NCBI GenBank assembly: GCA_017633865.1
Contig: JAGBOM010000273.1
Span: 1-7,007, forward strand
Length of the DNA stretch: 7,007 nucleotides
Direction: 5' to 3'
Origin: Opitutales bacterium
GTDB lineage: Bacteria; Verrucomicrobiota; Verrucomicrobiia; Opitutales; Intestinicryptomonadaceae
The translations under genes and the position numbers were made by a program. This document shows, in pieces, positions 1 to 6,383 of the stretch. The first letter of the stretch is position 1. The number at the start of each line of letters is the position of its first letter. The notes beneath the pieces are model-generated. The model made no database searches and was not told where the DNA came from. It was given only the letters and a program-made list of their open reading frames with translations.

Positions 1-1281
1 AAACGAAAGAGAAAACGAATTCCGCAAGTCCAAAAAGGTGTTTTCTATAATATCTTTTCTTTCTTTTGTTTCTGCCTTTAATTGCTTAATTTCTTTATTG
101 AGATCCTTTATTTCCTTTTTATTTTTTGAAAGTGCTTCTTTCAAATCATCGTCGACCAGACTGTACTTTTTAGAAGAGTATAACTTGGACTTTTCCTCGA
201 TGTATTCTTGCAACGTTATATTATTACGCTTAGTATTTATAATACATGCTAACTTTCTATACTCCTCATCTAAATCAAGTTTACGGGATCTTAAATTTGA
301 AAGTTCTTTTAAGTTGGCACTTACTTTTTCGGAAAGGTGGTTCTTTAAGTGTTGGATTTCAAATTTGTTGTGCTTCAACTCCATGCGTGTCAATGCTTGT
401 TCCAATGTTAATTGCGTGTGACAATGTGAACATCTTAGTTGTATTCCTGATAAAGAATTAGAAGTTATATTTATGATTTTATCTAGTTCTGAAATTTCCA
501 CCTTATCCTCATCAATTTTTTTCTGAAGTTCATATATTTTCTGTTTTAGCTCGCATACGGAGTTGTTAACTTTATCTAATTCTTTAAGAAAATCATTAAT
601 TTCATTTTTAGCGTCTTCTTCATTTAAGGCACAAGAAATCGATGGGAACTCTACAAAATGTTTCTTTAATGAACTCAATACATTTTGACGAGATTTAATT
701 TCAGTAGAAAGGTTCTTTAGCTTAGATAATTCTTCTTCTTTGCTAATAATTGCATCGTTCTCTATTTGAAAAAGGTATTCAAATATTTTATTAGGAATAC
801 TGCCAGAAACATACATTTCCATATTTGAAGCCGAATCCTTATATAATTCATCCGTCCATGAGTCGTCTTGGTCTATATAAAATGGAAGAATGTAAACGGA
901 AGGATATACATCCATCATTTTCTTGTTTGACTTAATAGGAAGCTTTATATGGGCTTTTATCTTTGTTGCAAGAAAAGCTGCGTAATCCTTAGAATTTAAC
1001 GATTTGGGATTATCGTTTATATAAAACGAATTCAGCAATCGCGTAATTGTAACTTTCTCTCCTTCAAAATTACAATACGCTTTAAATATCATTTTTTTGT
1101 AATCCCAACTTTCAGGGAACGATTTTACATCTAGCCCTATCGCATAGTAAATTGATTTAAACAGGCATGTTTTCCCCGCCGTGTTTTCCGCGCTAAAAAT
1201 TACATTTGAAGTCGGATCAAAAATGAATTCACCTGCTTCTTCCTTGATGTAATCTATAATTAGTAATTTATCAATTGTCAT
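1..1281 (-). CDS. SMC/Rad50-like ABC ATPase with zinc-hook motif, Lamassu LmuB/DdmC-like (C-terminus beyond left edge)
   Basis: The reading frame is open from the ATG at 1281 down to position 1, giving 427 residues without a stop; the C-terminal half, with the expected signature motif and Walker B, lies outside. The N-terminus carries a P-loop, AENTAGKT at residues 31-38, with Ala in place of the first Gly. A Q-loop-like LPFYIDQDDSW follows at about 132-142. Lysine- and glutamate-rich helical segments at about 178-275 and 298-420 look like the two arms of a coiled coil. They flank CSHC at 284-287, the CxxC of a Rad50-type zinc hook. Such ATPases fold back on themselves, dimerise and act on DNA ends or replication structures. 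The start overlaps the stop of the upstream nuclease gene by 11 bases (shared ATGACAATTGA), with GGAG at 1292-1295 ten bases before the ATG. The Cap4-like partner suggests an LmuB/DdmC role, sensing foreign DNA and releasing the nuclease. RecF-, RecN- or Septu-type ATPases are alternatives. The ATPase call is strong; the system assignment is inference. Confidence 0.85.
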   Translation of the reverse strand, partial: MTIDKLLIIDYIKEEAGEFIFDPTSNVIFSAENTAGKTCLFKSIYYAIGLDVKSFPESWDYKKMIFKAYCNFEGEKVTITRLLNSFYINDNPKSLNSKDYAAFLATKIKAHIKLPIKSNKKMMDVYPSVYILPFYIDQDDSWTDELYKDSASNMEMYVSGSIPNKIFEYLFQIENDAIISKEEELSKLKNLSTEIKSRQNVLSSLKKHFVEFPSISCALNEEDAKNEINDFLKELDKVNNSVCELKQKIYELQKKIDEDKVEISELDKIINITSNSLSGIQLRCSHCHTQLTLEQALTRMELKHNKFEIQHLKNHLSEKVSANLKELSNLRSRKLDLDEEYRKLACIINTKRNNITLQEYIEEKSKLYSSKKYSLVDDDLKEALSKNKKEIKDLNKEIKQLKAETKERKDIIENTFLDLRNSFSLSF

Positions 1282-2251
1282 TTATTATCTTCTCCGCCAC
1301 TATTTTTATTGTTATAGCATATATAGCCTCTTCGGGGACATTTAATTTTTCCTTTTTTGCGATATCGACAAGTTGCAAAACAATGTTTTTAGTATCTTCA
1401 TTTATACCAAAGTTTCCATATAATTCTCTTAAATTGCTCTCCAAATCTTCATAACAACCCGAATTACGTTCTTTTATTATTCTTTCTTTTAAATAGATAT
1501 TGCCTCCCGCCACCATATTCGTAATTTCTGTTTCAATTGAAAAGACTTCTCCTTTGCAGAATATTTTATTTAGAAAATCACAAGAAAGTTCTTTATCCTT
1601 ATCGGATATGGCGTCTCTTCCCACTATACGCCCACTCCGAATATCGATTTCTGAAAACAACGCGTTTAAAATACTAATCCCTGCGCCATCATCAACTTTT
1701 ATATCGTGTTCGCACATCTCTCCAAGTAAATATTTGATAGCGCGCTCTTGATTAGAATCGAAGTCGGATAAATAAATGAAGCTGTTGGATATTTTAGATA
1801 AAGCCGTATTTTGATCAACACCTTCCTTAACTAGTGCGTTAATTATTTTATTCTTTTGTTCGTCAGAATATCTGTATACATTATTTTCAAAAATAGTACC
1901 TTCGGATAGAATCAATGAATTCACACCTTCTATATCGGATTTAGCAAAGCATGTATTTGGAATCGCAATTTTAAATCGGTCGTTATTATCTCCGTTTGAA
2001 ATATTCTTCTTAATTATAGATGAAGTTTTTTGGGGGGTTATCAACTTGGCTATACTTAAATCCTTGCCACTTTTTGCTTGAACGAAAATTTTCATTCCAG
2101 ATATAAGAACAACGACATCATCATCTGTTTCTACAAAAATAGATAAATCTCGTTTGTCGTGATTTAAGATAGCAATAAGACTGATTAACGACTTTTGATA
2201 ATTAAAGCCTCGTATAGCTTGAGAACCTCCAGAATCCATATGCCCTTTCAT
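1271..2251 (-). CDS. Cap4/DUF4297-like dsDNA nuclease, probable effector of a Lamassu-like system
   Basis: A 326-residue soluble protein with no signal peptide or membrane segment. Its N-terminal domain shows a glycine-rich start (SGG), RGFNYQ at residues 14-19, an acidic strand FVETDDDVVV at 39-48 and VQAK at 57-60. This is the order seen in Cap4/DUF4297-type PD-(D/E)xK nucleases, where acidic residues (here E41 or D43-D45) and Q58-x-K60 would bind metal and cleave dsDNA. Residues about 165-326 are mostly helical, are not recognised, and may contact the ATPase. The gene begins 41 bases after the helicase stop and ends inside the SMC-like gene. The start is uncertain: the ATG at 2251 has a purine run (GGAGGGGGAG, 2268-2277) about 17 bases upstream, while an in-frame ATG at 2239 has AAAGGG three bases upstream and gives MDSGGSQ. 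In Lamassu-Cap4 systems this subunit is the toxic effector. In CBASS, Cap4 also has a SAVED domain and a CD-NTase partner; neither is seen here. Confidence 0.8.
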   Translation of the reverse strand: MKGHMDSGGSQAIRGFNYQKSLISLIAILNHDKRDLSIFVETDDDVVVLISGMKIFVQAKSGKDLSIAKLITPQKTSSIIKKNISNGDNNDRFKIAIPNTCFAKSDIEGVNSLILSEGTIFENNVYRYSDEQKNKIINALVKEGVDQNTALSKISNSFIYLSDFDSNQERAIKYLLGEMCEHDIKVDDGAGISILNALFSEIDIRSGRIVGRDAISDKDKELSCDFLNKIFCKGEVFSIETEITNMVAGGNIYLKERIIKERNSGCYEDLESNLRELYGNFGINEDTKNIVLQLVDIAKKEKLNVPEEAIYAITIKIVAEKIINDN

Positions 2252-2292
2252 TCATAACTTATACTTGCTCCCCCTCCATATAAGAATATTGT

Positions 2293-5160
2293 TTACACAA
2301 TTCTCCAATCTACTGCAAAAATTGTTTGATGATTTATAGCGTTTTGCAAGGATTTTTGCGCGTTTTCTATCAATTTATCGCGTTCGGCGTCGATGGCGTC
2401 CTGGGCTTCGTAGAGCTTTCGGCGCAGGGTCATTCGTTCGGATTCCAAAGTCTTTTGTTTGCGTTGGTTCTCGATTTTTTCTTCGAGCGTATACAGGGAG
2501 CGGGCGTTCTTTTTTGTTTCGCGGATTTGTTTATCGAGGTCGCGGATTTTTATTTCGAGGGACATCTTTCTGTCTTCGCTCCAATGTTCGAGCTTTTCGA
2601 CCTCCTCGTCGAAGTGTTTGGCAGCCTTTTCTTTATTATCGCGCAAGATTTGCTCTTTTTGGCCCTCGAAAATCGGGGCGAGTTTTGAGGCGTCGAAAGT
2701 TCCGTCAATGTCGTAGGCTTTCGCGTTCAGGTTGAAAAAGCGCCGGGCTATATCCGGATCGACTACATTGTCGAGGTCGTCAACGCAAGTTATAACAAGG
2801 TGCTCCTCGGGTTCCTCCGCGCCGATTGAAACTTTTGAAAGCATGAGCTTCCCGGACTTTTTAGGCAGGGTTTCGATGGGCGTAATTTTGCCCAAGGTGT
2901 TTTCGTAGTCGAAAAGTATGCCGCGGTATGGCAGGTCTCTGGCGGCGGCGCGCTCGATGAGCTTTTGCGCGATGGGGTGCGCGATGCCGTAGGGCTCGCA
3001 ATTTCTTCCGACGCTCTTTATGGCGTAGAGCTTCCTGTCGACGAAATCGGGCGCCGCCGGGTTTAGCATTTGGAATGTCAGGTTCTCCTCGTCGAAGAAT
3101 ACGCCCTGTGAAGAAAGTTCGTGTTTGGTAAGCGCCCAGAGCGTCGCCTGCAATTTGTCGATTGTCGCGTGGGACGCCGTCTGGAAAACATTCAGGCGCT
3201 CCGCGACTTCCGCGTCGAAATTTTCCAGAAGCTTTTTGCGGGACGCGCGTATGCTTTCCTCGATTTCCGAGGAGAATCTTGTCTGGATAAAGTCGAACTC
3301 CATTTGGATTTCCTGAGAGGTGCGGCATTTCTGGTAGATTTCGGCGATCTTGCGCTCGAAGTCCAAGCCGTTGCCGAGCGCGCCCAAAATTTCGTCGCTC
3401 GCGCCGAACACGCCCTCGAAGAGGCGCAGCTTTACGTTGAGGAGCTCGTAGACGCGCTGGTCGGCCTCGTTATTTAGGTTCAGAAAGTTTACGACAACGA
3501 CGTCGTATTTTTGGCCGTAGCGGTGGCAGCGGCCTATGCGCTGCTCTATGCGTTGGGGGTTCCAAGGCAGGTCGTAATTTACGACAAGGGAGCAGAACTG
3601 GAGGTTTATGCCTTCGGCCGCGGCTTCCGTGGCAATCATAATTTGAGCGTTGTCGCGGAAGTGTTCGACGAGGGCCGTGCGCATGTCCGCCGATTTTGAG
3701 GAGGTCGTGCGGTTCGGGTTTTTCTCCTTCCAGGCGTTGTAAATTTGCCTTGAGTTTTCGTCGGAGTTCGTGCCGTTAAAGAGCATAATTTTGCCCGCGT
3801 AGCCGTTTTCGGACAGGATTTGCCAAATGTAGTCCTGCGTGCGGCGGGATTCCGTAAATATCACCGCCTTGCGAGCTCCGCCAAGCTCTTGCGCCATGTC
3901 AAACCCGCGTTTTAGGGCTGAAAGCAGGGCTTCTCCCTTTGCGTTTTGGCGTATGCTTTGGGCGAGGCTTAGGTATTCTTTAAGGTCTGCAAGCTCCAGA
4001 TTTATCGCGTCTATGTCGGCGGGCGACAGGGGTTCGGGCGTTTCCGCGTCGGCGTCCGGGATTTCGTCGTCTTCGTCGTCGCATTCGGCGGAATCCGAGT
4101 ACTCGTCGGCGGTTTCAAAGTCTTGGGAAAGGTCAAGCTCATGTTCGGGCGCGCCGAGTTTTAGCATTTCTTCCAGCCTGGCGATGAGCGCCTGCAAAGT
4201 TCCAGCTATCGCGAAGGACGACGACGCCAGAAGCTTGCGCAAAATCATAGTCATAAGTTTGCGCTGCCCGTTCGGGAGGGCTTGCAGGGCTTCCCGGCGA
4301 AGGTAGTCGGATATGCGCTGGTAAAGCTGGTCTTCAGCCTTTGTTGAGTAGAACTCCTGGGTGAAGACGTGCCTTTTCGTGTATTTTATGTATTTTAAGA
4401 CCTGCTTGCGGAGAGTCCGCTTGCACAGATGCGAAAGGCGGTTTTTAAGGTCGGCGAAGGCCTCGTCGGACGGGTTGTTCGCGAAAAGCTCCCTGAAGCT
4501 CTTTTCGTCGCCAAAGACATGGGGGTCAATTATGCTTACAAGCCCGAAAAGCTCCATTAGATTGTTCTGAAGCGGGGTGGCGGTAAGCAGAACTTTAGGG
4601 ATATCCCGAAGGGAATTTTTTATGGACGCGCCCATTTTATTGCCGCTTTTATAGACGTTGCGGAGGCGGTGGGCTTCGTCTATTACAGCCAAATCCCAGG
4701 GCGTTTGCGCTATGTAGGATTCTTTGTTGCGCGCGAACGCGTAGGAGGTTATTACAATTTCGCTTCTCAAAAACGGATTCAAATTCCCGTCTTTAATGGA
4801 CTCGTTGAAAGATTTTGTTTCAAGAATTTTTGCGGGAAGGGCAAACTTGTCCTCAAGCTCAATAAGCCATTGCTTGCGAAGGTTCGCGGGGACAACAATC
4901 AAAATCCGACGCTTTTTCTCCGCCCACCTTTGGGCTATCAAAATGCCGGCTTCAATGGTTTTGCCAAGGCCAACCTCGTCCGCCAGCAGCGCCCCCCTGG
5001 AAAGCGGAGACGAAAAGGCAAAGACGGCGGCGTCCACTTGATGCGGATTTAAATCAACCCGGGAATTCATCAGAGCCGCCCCTAGGCGCTCAACGGTGCC
5101 GCAAGGCGCGCGCAAGCTTAATTCGTTTGCAAAAAGTTTAGCGTGATAATCGGTGATCAT
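2293..5160 (-). CDS. SNF2-family DEAH helicase/translocase with acidic linker and C-terminal coiled coil
   Basis: A 955-residue superfamily 2 protein with a complete SNF2-type motor. Motif I is DEVGLGKT (61-68), motif II DEAH (161-164), motif III TATP (193-196), motif V ATEAAAEGINLQ (510-521) and motif VI QRIEQRIGRCHRYGQ (536-550). An acidic, Ser/Pro-containing linker (about 343-378) and helices separate the two RecA lobes. After the motor comes an unidentified domain (about 570-830), then a charged heptad-like coiled coil (about 835-935). All core motifs are intact, so ATP-driven translocation on double-stranded nucleic acid is expected. Relatives include RapA-like and DISARM DrmD-like SNF2 proteins and helicases found beside methyltransferases in defence islands; no methyltransferase lies in this window. 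The ATG at 5160 (MITDYHAKLF) fits the family N-terminus but has no Shine-Dalgarno. A good promoter lies just upstream. G+C is clearly higher than in the downstream genes. A role in feeding or remodelling DNA for the downstream nuclease/ATPase pair is inferred from synteny only. Confidence 0.9.
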   Translation of the reverse strand: MITDYHAKLFANELSLRAPCGTVERLGAALMNSRVDLNPHQVDAAVFAFSSPLSRGALLADEVGLGKTIEAGILIAQRWAEKKRRILIVVPANLRKQWLIELEDKFALPAKILETKSFNESIKDGNLNPFLRSEIVITSYAFARNKESYIAQTPWDLAVIDEAHRLRNVYKSGNKMGASIKNSLRDIPKVLLTATPLQNNLMELFGLVSIIDPHVFGDEKSFRELFANNPSDEAFADLKNRLSHLCKRTLRKQVLKYIKYTKRHVFTQEFYSTKAEDQLYQRISDYLRREALQALPNGQRKLMTMILRKLLASSSFAIAGTLQALIARLEEMLKLGAPEHELDLSQDFETADEYSDSAECDDEDDEIPDADAETPEPLSPADIDAINLELADLKEYLSLAQSIRQNAKGEALLSALKRGFDMAQELGGARKAVIFTESRRTQDYIWQILSENGYAGKIMLFNGTNSDENSRQIYNAWKEKNPNRTTSSKSADMRTALVEHFRDNAQIMIATEAAAEGINLQFCSLVVNYDLPWNPQRIEQRIGRCHRYGQKYDVVVVNFLNLNNEADQRVYELLNVKLRLFEGVFGASDEILGALGNGLDFERKIAEIYQKCRTSQEIQMEFDFIQTRFSSEIEESIRASRKKLLENFDAEVAERLNVFQTASHATIDKLQATLWALTKHELSSQGVFFDEENLTFQMLNPAAPDFVDRKLYAIKSVGRNCEPYGIAHPIAQKLIERAAARDLPYRGILFDYENTLGKITPIETLPKKSGKLMLSKVSIGAEEPEEHLVITCVDDLDNVVDPDIARRFFNLNAKAYDIDGTFDASKLAPIFEGQKEQILRDNKEKAAKHFDEEVEKLEHWSEDRKMSLEIKIRDLDKQIRETKKNARSLYTLEEKIENQRKQKTLESERMTLRRKLYEAQDAIDAERDKLIENAQKSLQNAINHQTIFAVDWRIV

Positions 5161-5178
5161 TGCTTATTTTTGAGTAAA

Positions 5179-5207
5179 TTTATACAGAACTTCACCGTTT
5201 AAATCAA
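5179..5207 (-). promoter_or_regulatory. Sigma-70-like promoter of the helicase operon
   Basis: Read on the minus strand, TTGATT (5202-5207) and TATAAA (5179-5184) are separated by exactly 17 bases. The TATAAA ends 18 bases before the helicase ATG at 5160. This is near-consensus and well placed, and implies a short untranslated leader of about 11-12 bases. It probably drives helicase, nuclease and ATPase together, since no second promoter or terminator is evident in the 41-base helicase-nuclease gap. Confidence 0.6.
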
Positions 5208-5213
5208 GCGCTT
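5206..5213. promoter_or_regulatory. Palindrome overlapping the helicase -35 box
   Basis: AAGCGCTT is a perfect 8-base palindrome whose left end overlaps the -35 hexamer of the helicase promoter. Flanks are partly symmetric if a one-base offset is allowed (TTTAAATC on one side, ATTCAAA on the other). The position suits a repressor site, but the motif is short and no matching regulator is known. Confidence 0.25.
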
Positions 5214-5304
5214 ATTCAAACTTGCCGCGCCTTTTGAATGTGGAGGAAAGGATAAATGCCAATTCGGAATTAAATTACGCAAAACATGGCTCAGAATGAC
5301 CAGA

Positions 5305-6198
5305 TTATAGAGAAGCTAAGAGATTTATTATGCCCTCGCGTTTATAGCGATCCTTGTTTGACGTGTTGAATTCGGCTTTTTTTATGGCGTTGCACCAAAA
5401 ATTTTTTCCATCCTGGATGTAATTTTTCGTTTGGAAAATTGTCGCATACTTTTCCGGACTGTTTAGCGTGTCGAATATTCGGAAAAATAATGGTATCGCG
5501 CGACAATCATTTTGGTGGTTCAGAAAAAACGTCGCATCTCCAGTAAAATCTTGCCCGTTGACGATTAAATAGGCCTTTTTGTACCCTTCCAAGATTTTTC
5601 TATCGGACTGCGATATGCCTAAAGATTCCGATTCTTTTTCGCTGATATTAGCGAAGCTGAAATTTTTCTTCAGGACTGATTTGGCTTTAAACTTGCTGTA
5701 ATTAATTTCCAAGGTAGAGCCTTGTGGATTTTTATAAAAAGACCTATCCGGAACGGCGTCTGGGCCGACTATGTCCTCCAAGAACTTCCAGGCCAAAAAC
5801 TCCAAAAGGAGATTATCTTCGTATTGAGGAGAGTTGCTGGAAGCGTATTTTTTTATAGCTATATCGACAATTTTTTGGCAGAACCTTTTTCTTTTTATAT
5901 ATAATATTTCAGAATTATTCCCCCCATCTTTCGTGGGAAATTCTTCGTCGCGGGGTTTGGAGAAAACCTTAAAGGACATGTCCTTACCCCGCTCTTCAAG
6001 CGAGACGGTACCAATAATGCGGTATTTTGCATTTTTCGTTTTCCCGATCCTAACGATATTATCCAGGCGATGAAGCGCGTCGGAAATGCTCTGTTGAGGC
6101 ATATTCAGATTTTTAAACACCTCAGCCTTAAAATAAGTGCCTAAATTTTGCCCTTTTAAAAAATTTTCTATATATTCTGTGGGTTTACTTTTTCTCAT
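5305..6198 (-). CDS. Hypothetical protein with N-terminal winged helix-turn-helix
   Basis: A 297-residue protein that I do not recognise as a named family. Residues about 5-62 look like a winged helix-turn-helix: helices at EYIENFLKG and FKAEVFKNL, a likely recognition helix at QQSISDALHRL (35-45), and a basic wing around RIGKTKNAKYRII (50-62). A charged linker follows (about 65-100), then an alpha/beta region rich in aromatics, including LLLEFLAWKFLEDIVG (130-145) and FFLNHQNDCRAIPLFFRIFDTL (224-245, abbreviated to its key hydrophobic strands). There is no signal peptide, membrane segment or known catalytic motif. I chose the ATG at 6198 because a consensus TATAAT ends eight bases before it. 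A TTG at 6207 would add three residues but lies inside that -10 hexamer. The gene reads toward the helicase, 144 bases ahead of it, but the helicase has its own promoter. A transcription regulator with a sensor domain, or an extra system component, are both possible. Confidence 0.75.
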   Translation of the reverse strand: MRKSKPTEYIENFLKGQNLGTYFKAEVFKNLNMPQQSISDALHRLDNIVRIGKTKNAKYRIIGTVSLEERGKDMSFKVFSKPRDEEFPTKDGGNNSEILYIKRKRFCQKIVDIAIKKYASSNSPQYEDNLLLEFLAWKFLEDIVGPDAVPDRSFYKNPQGSTLEINYSKFKAKSVLKKNFSFANISEKESESLGISQSDRKILEGYKKAYLIVNGQDFTGDATFFLNHQNDCRAIPLFFRIFDTLNSPEKYATIFQTKNYIQDGKNFWCNAIKKAEFNTSNKDRYKREGIINLLASL

Positions 6199-6206
6199 AG
6201 TGTACA

Positions 6207-6212
6207 ATTATA
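6207..6212 (-). promoter_or_regulatory. Consensus -10 element giving a probable leaderless mRNA
   Basis: On the minus strand this is TATAAT, a perfect -10 hexamer, with only eight bases between it and the ATG at 6198. Transcription normally begins about 6-8 bases after the hexamer, so the transcript should start at or within a base or two of the ATG, without a ribosome binding site. The -35 position at 17-base spacing (6230-6235, TAATTT) is a poor match, suggesting either weak basal activity or activator dependence. Confidence 0.5.
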
Positions 6213-6213
6213 A

Positions 6214-6228
6214 TCGGTGAATCACTGA
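6214..6228. promoter_or_regulatory. Imperfect palindrome in the -35/-10 spacer, candidate operator
   Basis: TCGGTGAATCACTGA is symmetric about its central base apart from one mismatched pair (arms TCxGTGA / TCACxGA). It lies between the -10 hexamer of the winged-helix gene and the expected -35 position, a typical repressor site. Autoregulation by the winged-helix protein is an inference. Confidence 0.35.
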
Positions 6229-6245
6229 AAAATTACATAATTTTT
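6228..6245. repeat. Perfect inverted repeat in the divergent control region
   Basis: AAAAATTACATAATTTTT has two perfect 8-base arms around a two-base centre. It abuts the previous palindrome and covers the expected -35 position of the minus-strand promoter. It is AT-rich, so it could be an operator or an A-tract UP-like element. It is not a convincing terminator, because the stem contains no G-C pairs. Confidence 0.35.
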
Positions 6246-6318
6246 TAATGGAAATAATAAATTTTTGCTCTAAATAGACATTTTTTAAGCCATCAAGAAC
6301 TCCGAAATTCCTATAAAA

Positions 6319-6334
6319 TAGGCACTTGCGCCTA
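6319..6334. repeat. Small inverted repeat upstream of the rightward gene
   Basis: TAGGC and GCCTA form a perfect 5-base stem around a 6-base spacer (ACTTGC), 49 bases before the ATG at 6384. A TATAAA at 6312-6317 just to its left could be a plus-strand -10 box, which would put the repeat over the transcription start, but no -35 match is present at normal spacing. It may be an operator or a short 5'-leader hairpin. Confidence 0.25.
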
Positions 6335-6383
6335 CTAATGCATATTGAAACATAACGACAGGGGCCTTCCTAACCTACAAAAT

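Noticed and set aside
38..421. Plus-strand open frames of 127 and 71 codons near the left edge
   Set aside because: They are antisense to the continuous SMC-like frame, with its P-loop and zinc hook; their Ser/Phe/Leu-rich composition is what the reverse of a Lys/Glu-rich coiled coil produces.
1271..2251. CBASS assignment on the basis of the Cap4-like nuclease
   Set aside because: No CD-NTase gene and no recognisable SAVED domain in this window; the coupled SMC-like ATPase fits a Lamassu-type system better.
2259..2279. Six-codon minus-strand ORF (MEGEQV) before the nuclease gene, possible leader peptide
   Set aside because: Its codons are the purine-rich run itself, no attenuator hairpin is seen, and such tiny ORFs are frequent by chance.
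2326..5052. Many plus-strand open frames and one alternative minus-strand frame (2861-3328) over the helicase
   Set aside because: The helicase frame carries all SNF2 motifs across its whole length. The others are low-complexity or basic shadows arising from its G+C-rich codons.
2293..5160. DISARM assignment from an SNF2 helicase
   Set aside because: No DrmA, DrmB, DrmC or methyltransferase genes are present in the window, and the downstream partners are a nuclease and an SMC-like ATPase.
5161..5304. Terminator or small RNA between the winged-helix and helicase genes
   Set aside because: Apart from the helicase promoter I found no G-C-rich hairpin followed by a T-run on either strand.
5286..5369. 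27-codon plus-strand ORF beginning MAQNDQIIEKLRDLL
   Set aside because: It looks briefly protein-like but is antisense to the end of the winged-helix gene, has no ribosome binding site and stops after 27 codons; probably chance.
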